64,000 bases of DNA from Zarea fungicola (Eukaryota; Ascomycota; Sordariomycetes; Hypocreales; Cordycipitaceae). Both the position numbers and the translations under genes were made by a program. The stretch covers positions 124,001 to 188,000 of the forward strand of contig FWCC01000048.1 of NCBI GenBank assembly GCA_900169235.1, given 5' to 3'. The notes beneath the pieces were generated by a model, which saw only the letters and a program-made list of their open reading frames with translations, was not told the origin of the DNA and did no database searches. Shown piece after piece: positions 23,467-35,346 of this stretch. Each line of letters starts with the position of its first letter. The stretch's first letter is position 1.

Positions 23467-24048
23467 CGCACACTTGGCTCCTTGTACAAAAACGAGAGAG
23501 AAAGCGAGAGAGAGAGAGGAAGACTGTCGACTTTTCAATATTCGAAGCGAGTTTTTATTCTTTTTGTCTTTTTTTTTAAGCGCCAACGTTGAATACGGCA
23601 AAACACTTGGAACAGTTTTTTGTCTTGAAAATTTACATAGTGAAGACACTAAGCTACGTACATGATTGCATTGTTAGCGGGTTGATAGAATTGCAAAATT
23701 TTACAGCATTGGAATTTTCTCTCGTTACAAAAATAGATATTCTTGCTCATGTAAAAAAAGTTTTCATGAGGAACAGTTTTTCAGAAACATCCTATATCCA
23801 GGCATATGACCTATTCTCCAACAATGAGAGAGAGTGAAGAAGGACCAACCCTTGACCGTCTTCCTTACTCTCCTCCTTTTGTGCCAATAAAGAAAAAACG
23901 CCAGAAACACCCTTTCATAACAACAAATATGACAACCCTGACGTCAAGGGGTAATTATTTGGATACCAAATTCCTTTCCTCCATGACAGATGTAGTCTTG
24001 AATCCCTCACCACACACTGCTTGGCCAACAAAAAGAAGTGGCAGAAGA
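23467..24048. other. Convergent 3' regions of CorA and RNA15 genes
   Basis: The stretch is AT-rich, with a GA-repeat (about 23495-23522) just after the CorA stop. No gene is recognised. Confidence 0.55.
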
Positions 24049-25304
24049 TCACCTCCGCGGGCCACCGAAAGTAGCTCGGAGAGCCATGACCTGCTGTCGC
24101 TCCGACTCGGGCAGCATGTCAATCTGTGCCTGCGGAAGCTCCATCAACGCGCGCATCAGCGAATCCGTATCCTGGGCGGCAGCAGCCGGGGCGGCAGATG
24201 GTGCCGCATACGGCATGCCACCGACAGGCGGCGTGTTATTGGCAGCAGCCTGTGCTTGCGGGTAGCCACCCATGGACGACGGCGCAGCACCGTAGTTGGT
24301 GTGGGTGGACGCCACGCCGGGCTCGACGACGGCCTGAATGGCCTCCGGCGAGACCAGGCCCATGAGGAGGAGCGCCTGGAAGACGGCATAGGAGAGTTGG
24401 GGTGCCTGCTGTAGGAGCTCCGAGGCCCGTTGCGGGTCCGAAGACGCGAGTGTCTTCATCTGCGTGAGGATGTCAAGGAGCTGCGCGGGGGGGAGGGTGT
24501 TTAATGTTCGAGAGATGGCGTCGGTGCAGGTCAGCCCGGGCGGGATGTCCTTGCCAGGAGGCAGAGGAGGCAGCGAGGATGCTGGTTGGGCTGTGTGTGA
24601 GGGGCCTCCTCCATTAGAGGTATACATGGCGGCACTCTGTAGCCAAGAAGGCAGGCCAGAACATGTCAGTATGGAATGTTTCGAGAGAAATAAAGAGAGA
24701 CCGCGTGAAGCAGTGACAGAGGGGAAGCGATTCACTAACCGGTGTGTAGTCGTCGTCAGTGACCTTTTGTTCGTGTGAAAAGTCGACGCGGAGCTTACGG
24801 CCCATGATTTCGTAGTCGTTTAGGTTGCGGACAGCTGATGAGGCAGAATCTGCTTTGGGGTTAGAAAAAGAAAAGAAAAAAAAAGTACAACTTTCCAGAA
24901 AGCAGGTTTTGCAGTGCTACGGGGAGGGGAAAAATAAAGTGGTGGAATGTCGTACCAGTGTCTGGGTACTCAGCAAAACCGAAGCCTTTGGGGCGGCCAG
25001 TCTCTGAGTCGTAGACGAGGCGGAATCGCTCGACCTTGCCAGCGTCGCTAAAGATGTCGGTGATTTGTTCCTCGGAAAGTCCTGTAGGAAAAGCGAAGAG
25101 CGTTAGAGATTGGTCACGGGAGACATGGTGTTATTTCCCAATTGCATATGCAGATACACATGTAGGATCGGAAAGCGTTCAGGTGGACGTTTGGCGCAGC
25201 TGCCTGAGAGGCTCAAGGCTGCGTACAGGTGGCGACGACGGAAGAAACGTACCGTATGGGATGTTGCCTACAAACACCACACGGGAGGGAGGGCGAGTCG
25301 ACAT
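24049..25304 (-). CDS. RNA15: mRNA 3'-end cleavage factor Rna15 / CstF-64
   Basis: This RNA-binding subunit of cleavage factor IA (CstF in animals) recognises U/GU-rich sequence near poly(A) sites. Minus-strand exons are 25304-25253, 25081-24956, 24849-24740 and 24636-24049 (introns 171, 106 and 103 nt), giving 291 aa. A single RRM spans residues about 9-85: RNP2 is RVVFVGNIPYG and RNP1 is PKGFGFAEY. The hinge region (PPGLTCTDAISRTLNTLPPAQLLDIL) binds Rna14/CstF-77 in homologues. A Gln/Ala/Gly-rich linker follows. The C-terminal helix bundle is DSLMRALMELPQAQIDMLP. The first coding exon is 52 nt. All exon joins are within the RRM or just after it and keep frame. Confidence 0.95.
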
Positions 25305-25817
25305 GTTTCTTTTGCTCGGGACAGGAAAATATGGGAGGAATTGTGATGCCCACCGTGAGCGGAAAGGTACAGGTAGAGGCCGGTCAATTGAGCAGCTGGA
25401 CGAGAGCAAACAAAGTTGGGCGTGATTGGCGCAAGTAAATTTCGATGGGTAACAAGGAAAGGTTTCTTTGGCGGCGGGCGTCGATGAATCTGTCGGTCGC
25501 GACAGAGTTAAGCACTGATGGTGCAAATGCAAAAGAGGATATATTTGGGACTAAGGAGCTGTGAGGATGGAAAGCACAATGCCAGCTTGTGCAGCTCGGT
25601 AAATGTTTTACGGATATCAAACAAGTGACGACAGATTAGCTTGAGAGCATCGCCAAACCAGCCGCTGGGCAGCAGCTCTGCGACCGGCGCAAAGTAGCTC
25701 CCATCCCAGCCGATTTGTGGTGGAAAGCCGGCGATTTGCCGATTCCCCGCTAATAAGAGCTCCAGGTACCTGGGTACCTACTACCAACCTACAGATACCT
25801 TTACATAATTAGCAGGG

Positions 25818-25848
25818 ACGACACGCACGACAGCACGCACGACAGCGC
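25818..25848. repeat. Short imperfect tandem repeat (ACGCACGACAGC)
   Basis: Two to three imperfect copies of a 12-base unit with CACGACAG core lie in the intergenic region. No function is apparent. Confidence 0.6.
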
Positions 25849-26211
25849 GACCCCTGCCGGCAGGTACTACTAGCGCCCGGCGCCGCAGCTGTAAATGGGC
25901 CACCTGTGCCAGTCAGCGTCTGGTGGCTTTACTTGCGACTGTGGCCTCAATTGGCAACTTTTCTACATTTCGACTTCAGCCGCAGACTCGACTCTTCTCC
26001 AACCTTATCCCCATGGTCTCGGCAGCCTAGGTCAATCGCTTGATCCTTTGCAACTACAGGCCACAATCACCGCAGCCATTGCAATATCGGCGACCCCTTG
26101 CGTCTGTCGCCTGCCAATTGCTGCTGCTGCTGCTGCACTGAGCCAGCTCCAATCCCTCTATTAGAATCGCTGTTATATCCAATCCGGGATTCTAGAATAA
26201 CACGCACATAA

Positions 26212-26234
26212 ACACACACACACACACACACACC
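26212..26234. repeat. (AC)n microsatellite directly before the ERV46 ATG
   Basis: About eleven AC dinucleotides end at the base before the start codon, so the repeat lies in the 5' UTR. Confidence 0.9.
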
Positions 26235-27624
26235 ATGCCCGCCAAATCGAGATTCACAAGGCTTGATGCCTTTACCAAGACCGTCGATGAGGCTCGAATT
26301 CGAACCACCAGCGGTGGTGTTGTCACCATTGTCTCTCTGCTAGTTGTCGTCTTCCTCGTCTGGGGAGAATGGGCCGATTACAGGACAGTCGTCATTCGTC
26401 CAGAGCTCATCGTTGACAAGGGACGAGGTGAGTTGCAGATCTCTAGCACCACGTAACCATGTACGTGGCTAACAGTCCCCCTTCCTTAGGCGAGCGAATG
26501 GATATCCATCTCAACATCACCTTCCCCCGCATGCCCTGCGAGCTTCTCACACTGGATGTCATGGATGTGTCCGGAGAGCAGCAGCACGGTGTCGCCCACG
26601 GCGTCAACAAGGTCCGCCTCCGCCCGCAGGCGGATGGCGGCAGTGTCATTGACGTCTCCTCGCTGAACCTGCACCAAGACTCCGCCGAGCACCTTGACCC
26701 CAGCTACTGCGGCGATTGCGGCGGTGCGCCCGTGCCGAATAACGTCAAGAAGTCTGGCTGCTGCAACACCTGTGAGGAGATTCGCGACGCATACGCTCAG
26801 GTTTCATGGAGCTTTGGCGACGGCAAGGAATTCGAGCAGTGCCAGCGTGAGCACTACGCAGAGCGCCTCGAGGAGCAAAGGCACGAGGGCTGCCGCATCG
26901 ACGGTCTCCTCCAGGTCAACAAAGTCGTCGGCAACTTCCATCTGGCCCCTGGCCGCAGCTTCAGCAACGGCAACATGCACGTGCACGATCTCAAGAACTA
27001 CTGGGAGACGACGGGTGAGCAGAAGCACGATTTCACGCATACCATCCACCACCTGCGATTCGGCCCTCAGCTACCCGCGTCAGTGACCCAGAAGGCGGGT
27101 GGCTCGCTCTGGACCAACCACCACCTCAATCCCCTGGACAATACTCAGCAAAAGACTGACGACCCCAACTTTAACTTTATGTACTTTGTCAAGATTGTTC
27201 CCACCTCGTACCTCCCCCTCGGTTGGGAAACCAAGACTGGCCTGGTCAACACGGATGGCAGTGTCGAAACTCACCAGTACTCTGTGACTAGCCACAAGAG
27301 AAGTCTCTCTGGCGGCAATGATGCTGCCGAAGGCCATGCCGAACGTCTTCACTCGAGAGGTGGTATTCCCGGCGTCTTCTTCTCTTATGTAAGTTTTGCG
27401 GCAGAGCTACAAAAAAAAGGTTAACTGAAAGCTAACAAGTTATCCCAAAGGATATTTCGCCTATGAAGGTCATTAACCGCGAGGAGCGCGCCAAGAGCTT
27501 CCTCGGCTTCATTGCTGGTCTCTGCGCTGTTGTTGGCGGTACCCTTACTGTTGCTGCTGCTGTTGATCGCGGTGTGTTTGAGGGCACGACAAGACTGAAG
27601 AAGATTCGCAACAAGACCATGTAA
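26235..27624 (+). CDS. ERV46: ER-Golgi COPII cargo receptor Erv46 (ERGIC3)
   Basis: Erv46 forms a complex with Erv41 that cycles between ER and Golgi and retrieves ER residents. Exons are 26235-26427, 26490-27388 and 27451-27624 (two 62-nt introns), giving 421 aa, like yeast Erv46. The first membrane segment is about residues 29-47 (VVTIVSLLVVVFLVWGEW). A large lumenal domain holds the cysteine cluster YCGDCGG and CCNTCEEIR. The second membrane segment is near the C-terminus (FIAGLCAVVGGTLTVAAAVD). The cytosolic tail ends KKIRNKTM, basic as expected for coat binding. The conserved FSYDISPMKV is formed across intron 2. The start codon is fixed by the family's N-terminal RLDAFTKT block. Confidence 0.97.
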
Positions 27625-30338
27625 GGCTTATATTGTCAATATGGAGATGATTTCAATTTCTGGGTACAAAACTTTTACAGGGAGATGATGTGGTTGCTGT
27701 TGGCGCATCATAGCAATTTTTGGCGTTTTATTTTGGTTTGAACTGGTTAATTGTAGTTTTGTTTCTGGGTCAAGGCAGATATCGAAAAGAAAGGGAGGCG
27801 GCGAAATGGTGCATGTAGCAAGAGACAAGTGACAGGACAGAATTTAGACAAGACCGGGGAGTGTTGCTGATGATACTTGGGGTTGACAAGAAAATTAACT
27901 GCGTTTACTATAAAGAAGAGGAGAGAGAGAGAGACTGTCTGATTCAAAATTGGTTGTGTAGCCAGCGACTCTTTAAAAGTGCAAAATATTCCAACTATAT
28001 TTTCCAATTGAAAAGGCAATGCTGCAACGCTTGTGTTGATATTCTCTACAGGGTATCGTGGAGAGAATACGTTGGAGGTGCAAGTCACCAGTGAGCTAGC
28101 TACATGTACATGTTTCACCCCAACTCGCAGGGGGCAATCATCCTCGGTGCCTGCCCGTATGAGCGCCGAGACGGGTCTCACAATAATGATAAATGAGCGT
28201 AATTCTGGGTAAACAAATAAAGAACATGTGGGAGTTGACGTTTGACGAGGTTGCAATATGCTCCGTCGGCTTCTACAGTAACGTAAAGATGGGCACCAAG
28301 GTGCCACTGGGCATGCCACCGAGCTTGTCGCAGGAGGTGGGATAGCTGTAGGTTGAACGAAGCCAAACCCTTGGGCGAATCCGTCCTTGTAAATACCAGT
28401 TGGAAAATACATTTTCTAGGCGTTAAAACCCGCCATATCGTTGAGCGAAGTTTCGAGTGAGAAACATGCAGGGTTAATAAGCTGAGACCTGTCAATCCTA
28501 CATGAGCCCAGACCAAGGGGCACGTAAAACTAGCGTGGCCAACTGCACAGCAACGTGATACAAGAAATATTTATGATATGGTCTGCTGCCATACATGGAC
28601 AGGGCGTGGAGTACATAGAGTAGGCATAACAAGGTAGCTTTATTAATAAATAGGCGGGGACTGGGATCGGAACGAAGTGCTGCAAAATATACATTAACCT
28701 TTTCTTGTGAAACGAGAGAAGTGGCTAGACAGGTTCAATCCCAAACCCCTGATGCACGCGAACAAAGGGCCGTTTCTAAAATACGAGCTTGGACGTGTTC
28801 GTTGCCACTTGTGCATCTTGAGTGGCTAATAAATCTGCAGGGAAAAAAAAAGTGTAGCGAATGAATTGGGGAAAAAGGAGCGTGACGTTGGCCAAAAAAG
28901 GAATGAGATGGTAGTTAGCTCATCCACAAACCAAACGGCGTAAATGAACGGCGTAATTGAGAGATGCAGGGACCTGTGTGGCTAGTAGAGATTGAGATGG
29001 GCGTAGTTGTAATTAGTTATGGAAAGTAATTAGTACGGTAGCAGCTGAAGAGGGGCCGCCAAAAAGGTTTTGATGGAATAATTGATGAAGCCATTTGTTC
29101 AAAGGTGTTGGGTATCTATGTACGTAGTATTTAATAACAGATAGTAACTTGGAATATACGATTTGCTATAGTTAGGATGGATTATGTACAGTACCTTCCT
29201 TCATTCTCTCCTCCAGTTCCAAGGACTCCCCTGCCCTTCCGTACTGTACCTCTCAAACCACTGAACAACTCCAGACTGTGGCAATGTGGCTTTGGTTGGG
29301 TACGGAGTACATGGACCCTGCGGCCTCAGTAAACACTGCAATGGTAGGTACCTACTAGTGAGTCCAACGCCACTGGCCTGGTCGCTGGGATTGTGTGGGG
29401 GCCTTTTGGAACGCATAGGTTGTCCACTAAAAAGTCGCCATCGACAGTGCATCTCGTAACGAAGCCATCCAACCATCCAAAGGGGCAACGAATCAACGAT
29501 GCGAGCTCCAACGAAACCAAGTGGATTGCCCCTAAAACGGACCAAAAAGGCCACTGTAGTTACAAAAGGGTAAAGATGCGAGTCAAACAGCAACTGCGCA
29601 GCTTCCTCTTTCCCCTCCCTGTCATGAGAGCTACCCACACAGCATGACAGCCACCCACCCGCCTTGCCAACCTGTGGCCCAGGCACAGTCCTGGACCCGG
29701 GGCAGCCACTAAAAAAGGAAACGAGGCACTAGCTGCCCTTTTTGCAGCAAACGAGCCCTGTAGACCCAATGGTCCAGTGTTATTAGACTTATTTTAGCAT
29801 GCCTGGTCCGCCAAGGGTTTCTTACCACGCGGGCTGGTTCCACTGTAATAATGTCCACTTCAATCAACTGGACGAAGTAACGTGGCTCAGCAGTTGTCCA
29901 CAGTCTCCCCCCCAATGCCCCCTTTCCGCGCCGCCTTCTACGCCACTGCATGGCCCCCGTCTTTTAGCAGCCAGTGTGCCTCCAGTATGCCTCCAGTGCG
30001 TGTCGTCGCTCCTCCTCTCTGCATTTGCTGCACCCGTCTTCTGCTTCCCCGTCGCCAAACCACTGCCAAACCGCAAGCCCGCAGCCAAAGGAATTGTAAT
30101 TTCCGTTTCCCGTTGGCACATATTCGCTCTCTCTCCCGTCTAAAACTCTCGCTGCTGGGATACTGTCTCCTGCATCCCATCGCCGGTCCGATTTCCTTTG
30201 CGTGCCTCTTTTCCTTCCCTCGTCTTCTTTGAGACCTAATAACGCCGGGGTGGCACTTCAACCGGCACCCTTTCAGTGGTCCCGCCAGCACCCCTCTGCC
30301 ACTAAAACAGGTTCCCCCGACTACCACGCCTCCTCTAC

Positions 30339-30599
30339 ATGCCTCTCGGCCGTCCGGCTACCATCTGCGAATTTTACCCGACTTTACCTGCCCAGCACCT
30401 TTTATGGTGGTTCATATTCTGTTGCAGGAAACAAAATCATCGCATCGGCAGCAATTGCCTCTTCTCGCCGCTCATCGTCTGCGCCGTTGCGCTGCGCTTA
30501 CTTTTTGTTGACACTGCCATCGCTCAGGCCCCCCCGGTCGAAACGAACCTTTGCGACGACGACGACGACCCCAGTTCCTCTAGCAGGTCAACTGCATAG
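30339..30599 (+). other. Upstream ORF (86 codons) in Sel1 gene leader
   Basis: An ATG-started frame in the C/T-rich region before the Sel1 gene. It resembles no known protein and ends with a short Asp run. If the transcript starts upstream, it would be a translated uORF. The transcription start is unknown. Confidence 0.3.
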
Positions 30600-30620
30600 C
30601 CCAAATTCGCCATCCGATAC

Positions 30621-30770
30621 ATGGCGAGCGCCTCAAACGCAGTTTTGCTCCCCTCACGCTTAACTGTCGCTTCTTTGGACCGCCGCTCTCACTTAGACTC
30701 GTTGGCTGCGCTGCCAAAACACTGTCGTCTGCTTCCACCACTGTCGCAACCCCCGGCGAGCACCCCGTAG
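30621..30770 (+). other. Upstream ORF (49 codons) ending 5 bases before the Sel1 gene ATG
   Basis: The ATG at 30621 runs to TAG at 30768-30770; the main ATG is at 30776. The encoded peptide is Leu/Ser/Pro-rich and unrecognised. The spacing would suit termination followed by leaky or backtracking re-initiation, but expression is not shown. Confidence 0.4.
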
Positions 30771-30775
30771 ACATC

Positions 30776-33065
30776 ATGTCTAAACGTCCCAACTTGTTGG
30801 AGCTGCGCTCAGACTCGCACTTGTCGTCTCTTTCAAGCGGCTCCAGACCCCTACGTTCGCCACGTCTGCATATTGCTGGAGAGGCACCGCCGGAACTCTC
30901 TCCTCTCGATGCCTTTGCGCTCCAGAGTCGCATCCTCGCCCGACAGCTCCAGGATGGTGACAAGCATGGCAACAGAGTTAGTCGTCTGCCGCCTCTCACC
31001 CTCGACAGCCCTCTTGTCGTCCAAGGACGCTCTGATTACTTTCGCTCCATGTCCCAGGATTCGCCAACCGACCCCGGCGACTCGCCCCGCGAACCAGTCG
31101 GGCTCAAGACTGAGGTTGAGGATGCCTTTGATATAGCTGACCGTCCGGTTTCTGTACACGCGCGAATGAGCCGTGTCCCGCCAAATCTAGATGACGCCCC
31201 GCCGATGCCTGGTGCATTTCCAGACCTGCCTGCGGCCAGCCACGATCTCAAAGTCGATGAAAACGACGTCTTCTTTGGTGCTCGCACCCGTTCCCCCTCG
31301 CCAATCCAGAGCATTGAAAGTGTTCAGAGCACCCAGGGCGATACCCACTCACAGCTTGACAAGCGATCCGAAAAATCGCCGGTTCGAAATGTACCTGGCG
31401 CCTTTCCGTCTGCTCAATCATCTGGCTCCCCGGAAAGGGTGCGTCCTACATATGAAGACACCCGTCTTGTTCCACCTCGTCCTCCGTTCCTAGCCAATCG
31501 ATCACCTAGCGCCAGGTCCTCTCCATCTGCTTCCATTGACGAAGATATTCTTAGCACCCCAGCAAGCTCCTTTCATTCGGTCCGTAAACTCTCGTCTGGA
31601 AGCAGTGCATTTGCCGCTGGCGTTCTCGCCAACAGCAGTTTCCAGCGATCTCCCTCTGTGGCTTCCGATTCTTCAGCATTTCCACGTCCTTCCTTCAATT
31701 TTTCTCGACCACTCAGCAGAGCTGGAACACCTTCATTCGACTTGCCTTCACGGCAGGCATCCTCTGACAGCCAGCCTTCATTTATGGTCGCCGATGATTC
31801 AGTCCATACCCCCATCAGCATGCACAGCGAAGCTTTCCTAGATCAGCAAGCAGAAGATGCCAGAGGCGGTGGGCAATCATATATTTACTCCAAATTCACC
31901 CTCCCAAGAGGCAAATCCATTCAGAGATCGGAGCCGCCAGAAAACTACCCGCTTACGCCCTCGAACTCCAATCACCAAAGTCAGCAAGTTTCACCACCTT
32001 CACCCCCCACACGGCCGTCCAGCTCTTCCGCAAGATTTATGGGAGACGATGCATCCAGTTTTATTGCACGCCCGTCTTTTGAGGCTAGCAAGGCAAGCCT
32101 TGATATCTCAAGGCTACCCGCGAACTACCAGTCTCATAACCCACGCCAGCCATCTTTCGATATCACGGGTCGTCCAGACGAGATTTCCCGTGGCCGCACC
32201 TTGCAGTCTAATCTGAATGAGGCCCGCGGAAGAACACCTGCCTCGACCACAACGAGTGATAGTGCCGGAACTATTCGACCAACTCCGACACTCGCCTCAC
32301 AGTCATCGCCACTGCCGGAAATGACAGCTGAGGACCATCTTGAAAAGGGTATCCAGCTGCATGAGAATGGGTCGCTCAAGGAGTCGACATACCATTTGCG
32401 TCTAGCAGCAAAGCAAAATAATCCAACTGCCATGTTGCTATACGCCCTCGCGTGTCGTCATGGCTGGGGAATGCGCCCCAGTCAGAAAGATGGAGTCGAG
32501 TGGCTTCGCAGAGCTGCTGAGCATGCTAGTACCGAAATAGCTGATGACGAAGACGACTTGAAGGAGGGCAAGCAAGTAAATGTCCTAGAAAGGCGAGCGC
32601 GTAAGGCGCAGTTTGCCTTGAGCATTTACGAGCTAGGCGTTAGTCATATGAACGGATGGGGCATAGAGCAAGATAAGACGCTTGCTCTTAGATGCTTTGA
32701 AATTGCAGGCAGTAAGTAACCGCTGTACTTTATTGTAGAATATCCAAATTAACATGTTTTACAGACTGGGGCGACGTCGATGCACTCGCCGAAGCGGGAT
32801 TCTGCTATGCTCAGGGCATCGGTTGCAAGAAAAATCTAAAGAAGAGCGCGAAATTCTACAGGCTTGCCGAAGCAAAGGGCATGAGCATGGTCGGCAACAG
32901 CTGGTATGTTTGCTCCTTACCACATCTGGACACATTTAGTTCTAACCATGAGCCAGGATACACAAATCCAAATATAATGAAGAAACAACGCCTTCCAAGG
33001 ACAAAAAGGCCCGAAGCAAGTCGCGGACACGAACCATGTTTGGTTTGAGGCATCGTGCAGACTAA
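30776..33065 (+). CDS. Sel1-repeat protein of the Nif1/Dsf2 type
   Basis: Exons are 30776-32711, 32765-32903 and 32957-33065 (two 53-nt introns), giving 727 aa. About 500 N-terminal residues are disordered, rich in Ser, Pro and Asp, with many SP/TP sites. Residues about 520-700 carry Sel1 (TPR-like) repeats: HLRLAAKQNNPTAMLLYALA, LGVSHMNGWGIEQDKTLALR, then AGFCYAQGIGCKKNLKKSAK. The tail is basic (KDKKARSKSRTRTMFGLRHR). Fungal proteins of this layout include fission yeast mitosis inhibitor Nif1, yeast Dsf2 and Chs-activator relatives; assignment between these is uncertain. The many SP/TP sites suggest phosphoregulation. The leader holds two ATG-started upstream frames. Confidence 0.85.
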
Positions 33066-33960
33066 AAGGCACCAGTACAACCAACTAAGAAGGATGAGAG
33101 AATCATCACTCATCAAATCAGCATAAAAACGCGCGCGGAGGAAAGCCCCGCGGGCAATAATGATGACGAAGAAACAAAACTCAACCAGCATAATTCATAC
33201 CATTTCCGGATATCCCATTCTATAACCATTTCTCGCAAGTTGCCTAACTGAGCAACTGCGCTGGAATATTTTCGATTTACAGGCGCAGCCGGCTCTTACT
33301 ACAATCGCTTCTACTTTTCAATTTCGTTTTCCATCTTCTCTATACCACTTTTCTACCCTTCTTCCGCTTGGAGACAGGCGTCTCAACCTTTTTTTTTTCT
33401 TTTTTACTTATGCGAGTGCACTTGGAGGGGTTCAAAGGGCTAGCTTTTCATGTCGGCGGAATACTTTGTCTTGTCTTGATTCAGTGAAGGGGCTCTTTTG
33501 TGCTTTCCTATTTCATTGTACATTTTACTCACTCATGTTGGTGGTTCCTTTTTGTTTTTATCTCTTTTTTTATTATTTATCTACCAAAGCATGCTACCGA
33601 TAGCGAGCGGTAAGCGGGTAGCTATCATCGGCCTTGGTGTATCTGCAGGCCTGATCTTCATGGTCTTGCAACAAAAATCTACTCAATAATAGGAAGAATA
33701 TTCATCGAATTCTTGCTTCTAACGTGCATACATTTTCTGCATTGTAGCCAGCCACGGGTATTCTTTTTTATCAGCTGCATCTTTACTGTTGTAGTTACAA
33801 ATATCTCTTGCTTGCTGGGCAGAAAGATTTTTTTTTTTTTTTAAAAAAAAGGTGATATTGTTACAATTCTTTATCGTCTTCTTGTATCTAACCGCAATAT
33901 CTGTCGTTCCCGCTCCATTGTTATTCCCTTAATTCTCTTTACGTTTGCACATTGATTCAT
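33066..33960. other. Convergent 3' regions of Sel1 gene and PUP1
   Basis: There are 895 T-rich bases, including T-runs at about 33390-33407 and 33825-33841. A 32-codon hydrophobic frame at 33591-33689 has an ATG but no other support. Confidence 0.5.
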
Positions 33961-34862
33961 TCACGTGTCCACCTCCATCTGGTCGCCGACAAGAGGTACC
34001 TCCTGGACGGTAATATATCTCCCAATCTCATTCTTCTGGATAATCTTTTCGTTGAGGACATTGGTCGTGCCTTTGGGGAAGACGTAGCTCTGCAGCTTAG
34101 CCGACTTTTCGTTGGGCTTGATAAAGTTGCGCAGCAGCGTCGTCTTCTCCTGTGTGATGACAGCCACGTCGACGTTGGAGCCCGAGCCCAGGTCGTTAAA
34201 GATGCCCGCCATGATGGCATCGCTGGTGAGCTTGACGGCCTCGTCCTTGGTCAGGCTGGGCTTCCACTGCGTCTCAAAGACGCTCATGGCGGCGAGGCTG
34301 CCGCTGCCCATGGTGACGTAGGGGAGCTTGTCGGTGCTGCCGTGGGCGTGGACGGTGAAGAGGTGGGTGCCCGTGGGGTCGCAGCCGGCGACGACGAGGT
34401 AGGCGCCAATGTGGCCTTGGTAGCGGAAGAGGTGCTGCTTGAGCATCGTCATGCAGGTGACGACGCGGGGCTTGCGGCCTGTCGAGAGGGAGTGCAGCTC
34501 GAGCTGCGAGGAGATGAGCGCCGTCGTGAACTCGGTGTCGGCGGCCGTGCCGGCGCCGGCGCACCAGATCTGGGGGGTGATGTAGTGCAGCTTCTCGCAG
34601 TTTTTGTCGGCGACGATTGGGCCGGATGTGGCTCGTGTATCGGCAGCAATCTAGAAAAGAGGAATAGATGGTTAAGATGTATGTTGCCAGAGCTCCGAGA
34701 GAAAGAGCGCGATAGGAAGCGGATCACAAAACGTACTACGACACCGCCATCATATATGCAACCAACAATGGTCGTTCCGGTACTGGTAGCCTTGGGCAGA
34801 GGCACGCCGCGCGAGTGCAGGGCCGCATTGCGGTTGTAGTTGGTAAAGTCGAAGCCAGGCAT
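33961..34862 (-). CDS. PUP1: 20S proteasome subunit beta-2 (Pup1)
   Basis: This is the trypsin-like catalytic subunit of the 20S proteasome core. Minus-strand exons are 34862-34737 and 34650-33961 (86-nt intron), giving 271 aa. A 29-residue propeptide ends in TSTG, and autocleavage would expose Thr30 of [13 protein letters not shown] as the catalytic residue. In mature numbering Asp17 (IAADTRAT) and Lys33 are present, completing the active site. RDLGS-type and [12 protein letters not shown] blocks are typical for beta-2. The long C-terminal extension that wraps beta-3 is present ([20 protein letters not shown]). It is divergent with NUP159 across about 1 kb. The upstream region has no exact Rpn4-type PACE element that I can see. 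Confidence 0.97.
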
Positions 34863-35311
34863 GGTGTGTGGTGGCGGGCAAGCCTAAAGCTACGCTTGGA
34901 AGCTATATCTGGTTGCAAGGAGATTTGCCGTCACTCTTCTTTCGTCTTTCGCAGGAGTAATGACCTCAATTTAGGTGGGTCGTTGTTGAAGTTGGGTTCC
35001 GTGTGAATTGAGGCTGTCGAGGCTTCAAAGACAAAACGCAAGGTCGTGGCTGTTTGTAGTGTTGGACAAGGCAGAGCTGATGACGAGGCTAAAAGGTGCC
35101 TTCGCTGCCAGAGACGCAGTATTGGAGCTCAACACCAGGGGCGCGTGCTGATTGGCTCTGGCGGTCTCCCCAGGTTGCAGTGCTGTCGCATCCTGCAGGG
35201 GCAAAGCTACCTGCACGTGATATGGAAGCTCTCCGCGTCTCCGTTTTAAACGGGCCGTACCAAACGGTGTTTGCAATGACCGCCAGTAACAAAATAGCAA
35301 AATAAAACGAA

Positions 35312-35346
<35 letters not shown>

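Larger units (their letters stand above)
25305..26234. other. Divergent promoter region RNA15/ERV46
   Basis: There are 930 bases without a supported gene. GGTACCT-type short repeats lie at about 25765-25782 and a CACGACAG-type repeat at 25818-25848. A long CA repeat abuts the ERV46 start. Confidence 0.55.
27625..30775. other. 3.1-kb gene-free region and long 5' leader of the Sel1 gene
   Basis: The left part (27.6-29.2 kb) is AT-rich with no supported ORF; a 221-codon frame on the minus strand looks random. The right part (about 29.9-30.78 kb) is rich in C and T on the plus strand, as fungal promoters and leaders often are. It contains ATG-started upstream frames at 30339-30599 and 30621-30770. 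No tRNA or transposon is seen. Confidence 0.5.

Noticed and set aside
27747..28412. 221-codon minus-strand frame after ERV46
   Set aside because: It spans AT-rich 3' flank, has no domain or compositional bias of coding sequence, and probably arose by chance.
28730..28750. GGTTCAATCC resembling a tRNA B box
   Set aside because: No A box at suitable distance and no acceptor stem; the flanks do not fold as a tRNA.
33591..33689. 32-codon hydrophobic frame with ATG
   Set aside because: It is short, in a 3' UTR-like T-rich region, with no homology I can judge.
33952..34839. 295-codon plus-strand frame over PUP1
   Set aside because: It lies antisense to an unmistakable proteasome subunit and is low-complexity Val/Gly/Ala/Leu; codon-bias shadow.
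34866..34885. GGTGGC-GGGCAA near the PUP1 start, reminiscent of the Rpn4 PACE element
   Set aside because: It differs from GGTGGCAAA by a three-base insertion, and its match could be chance.
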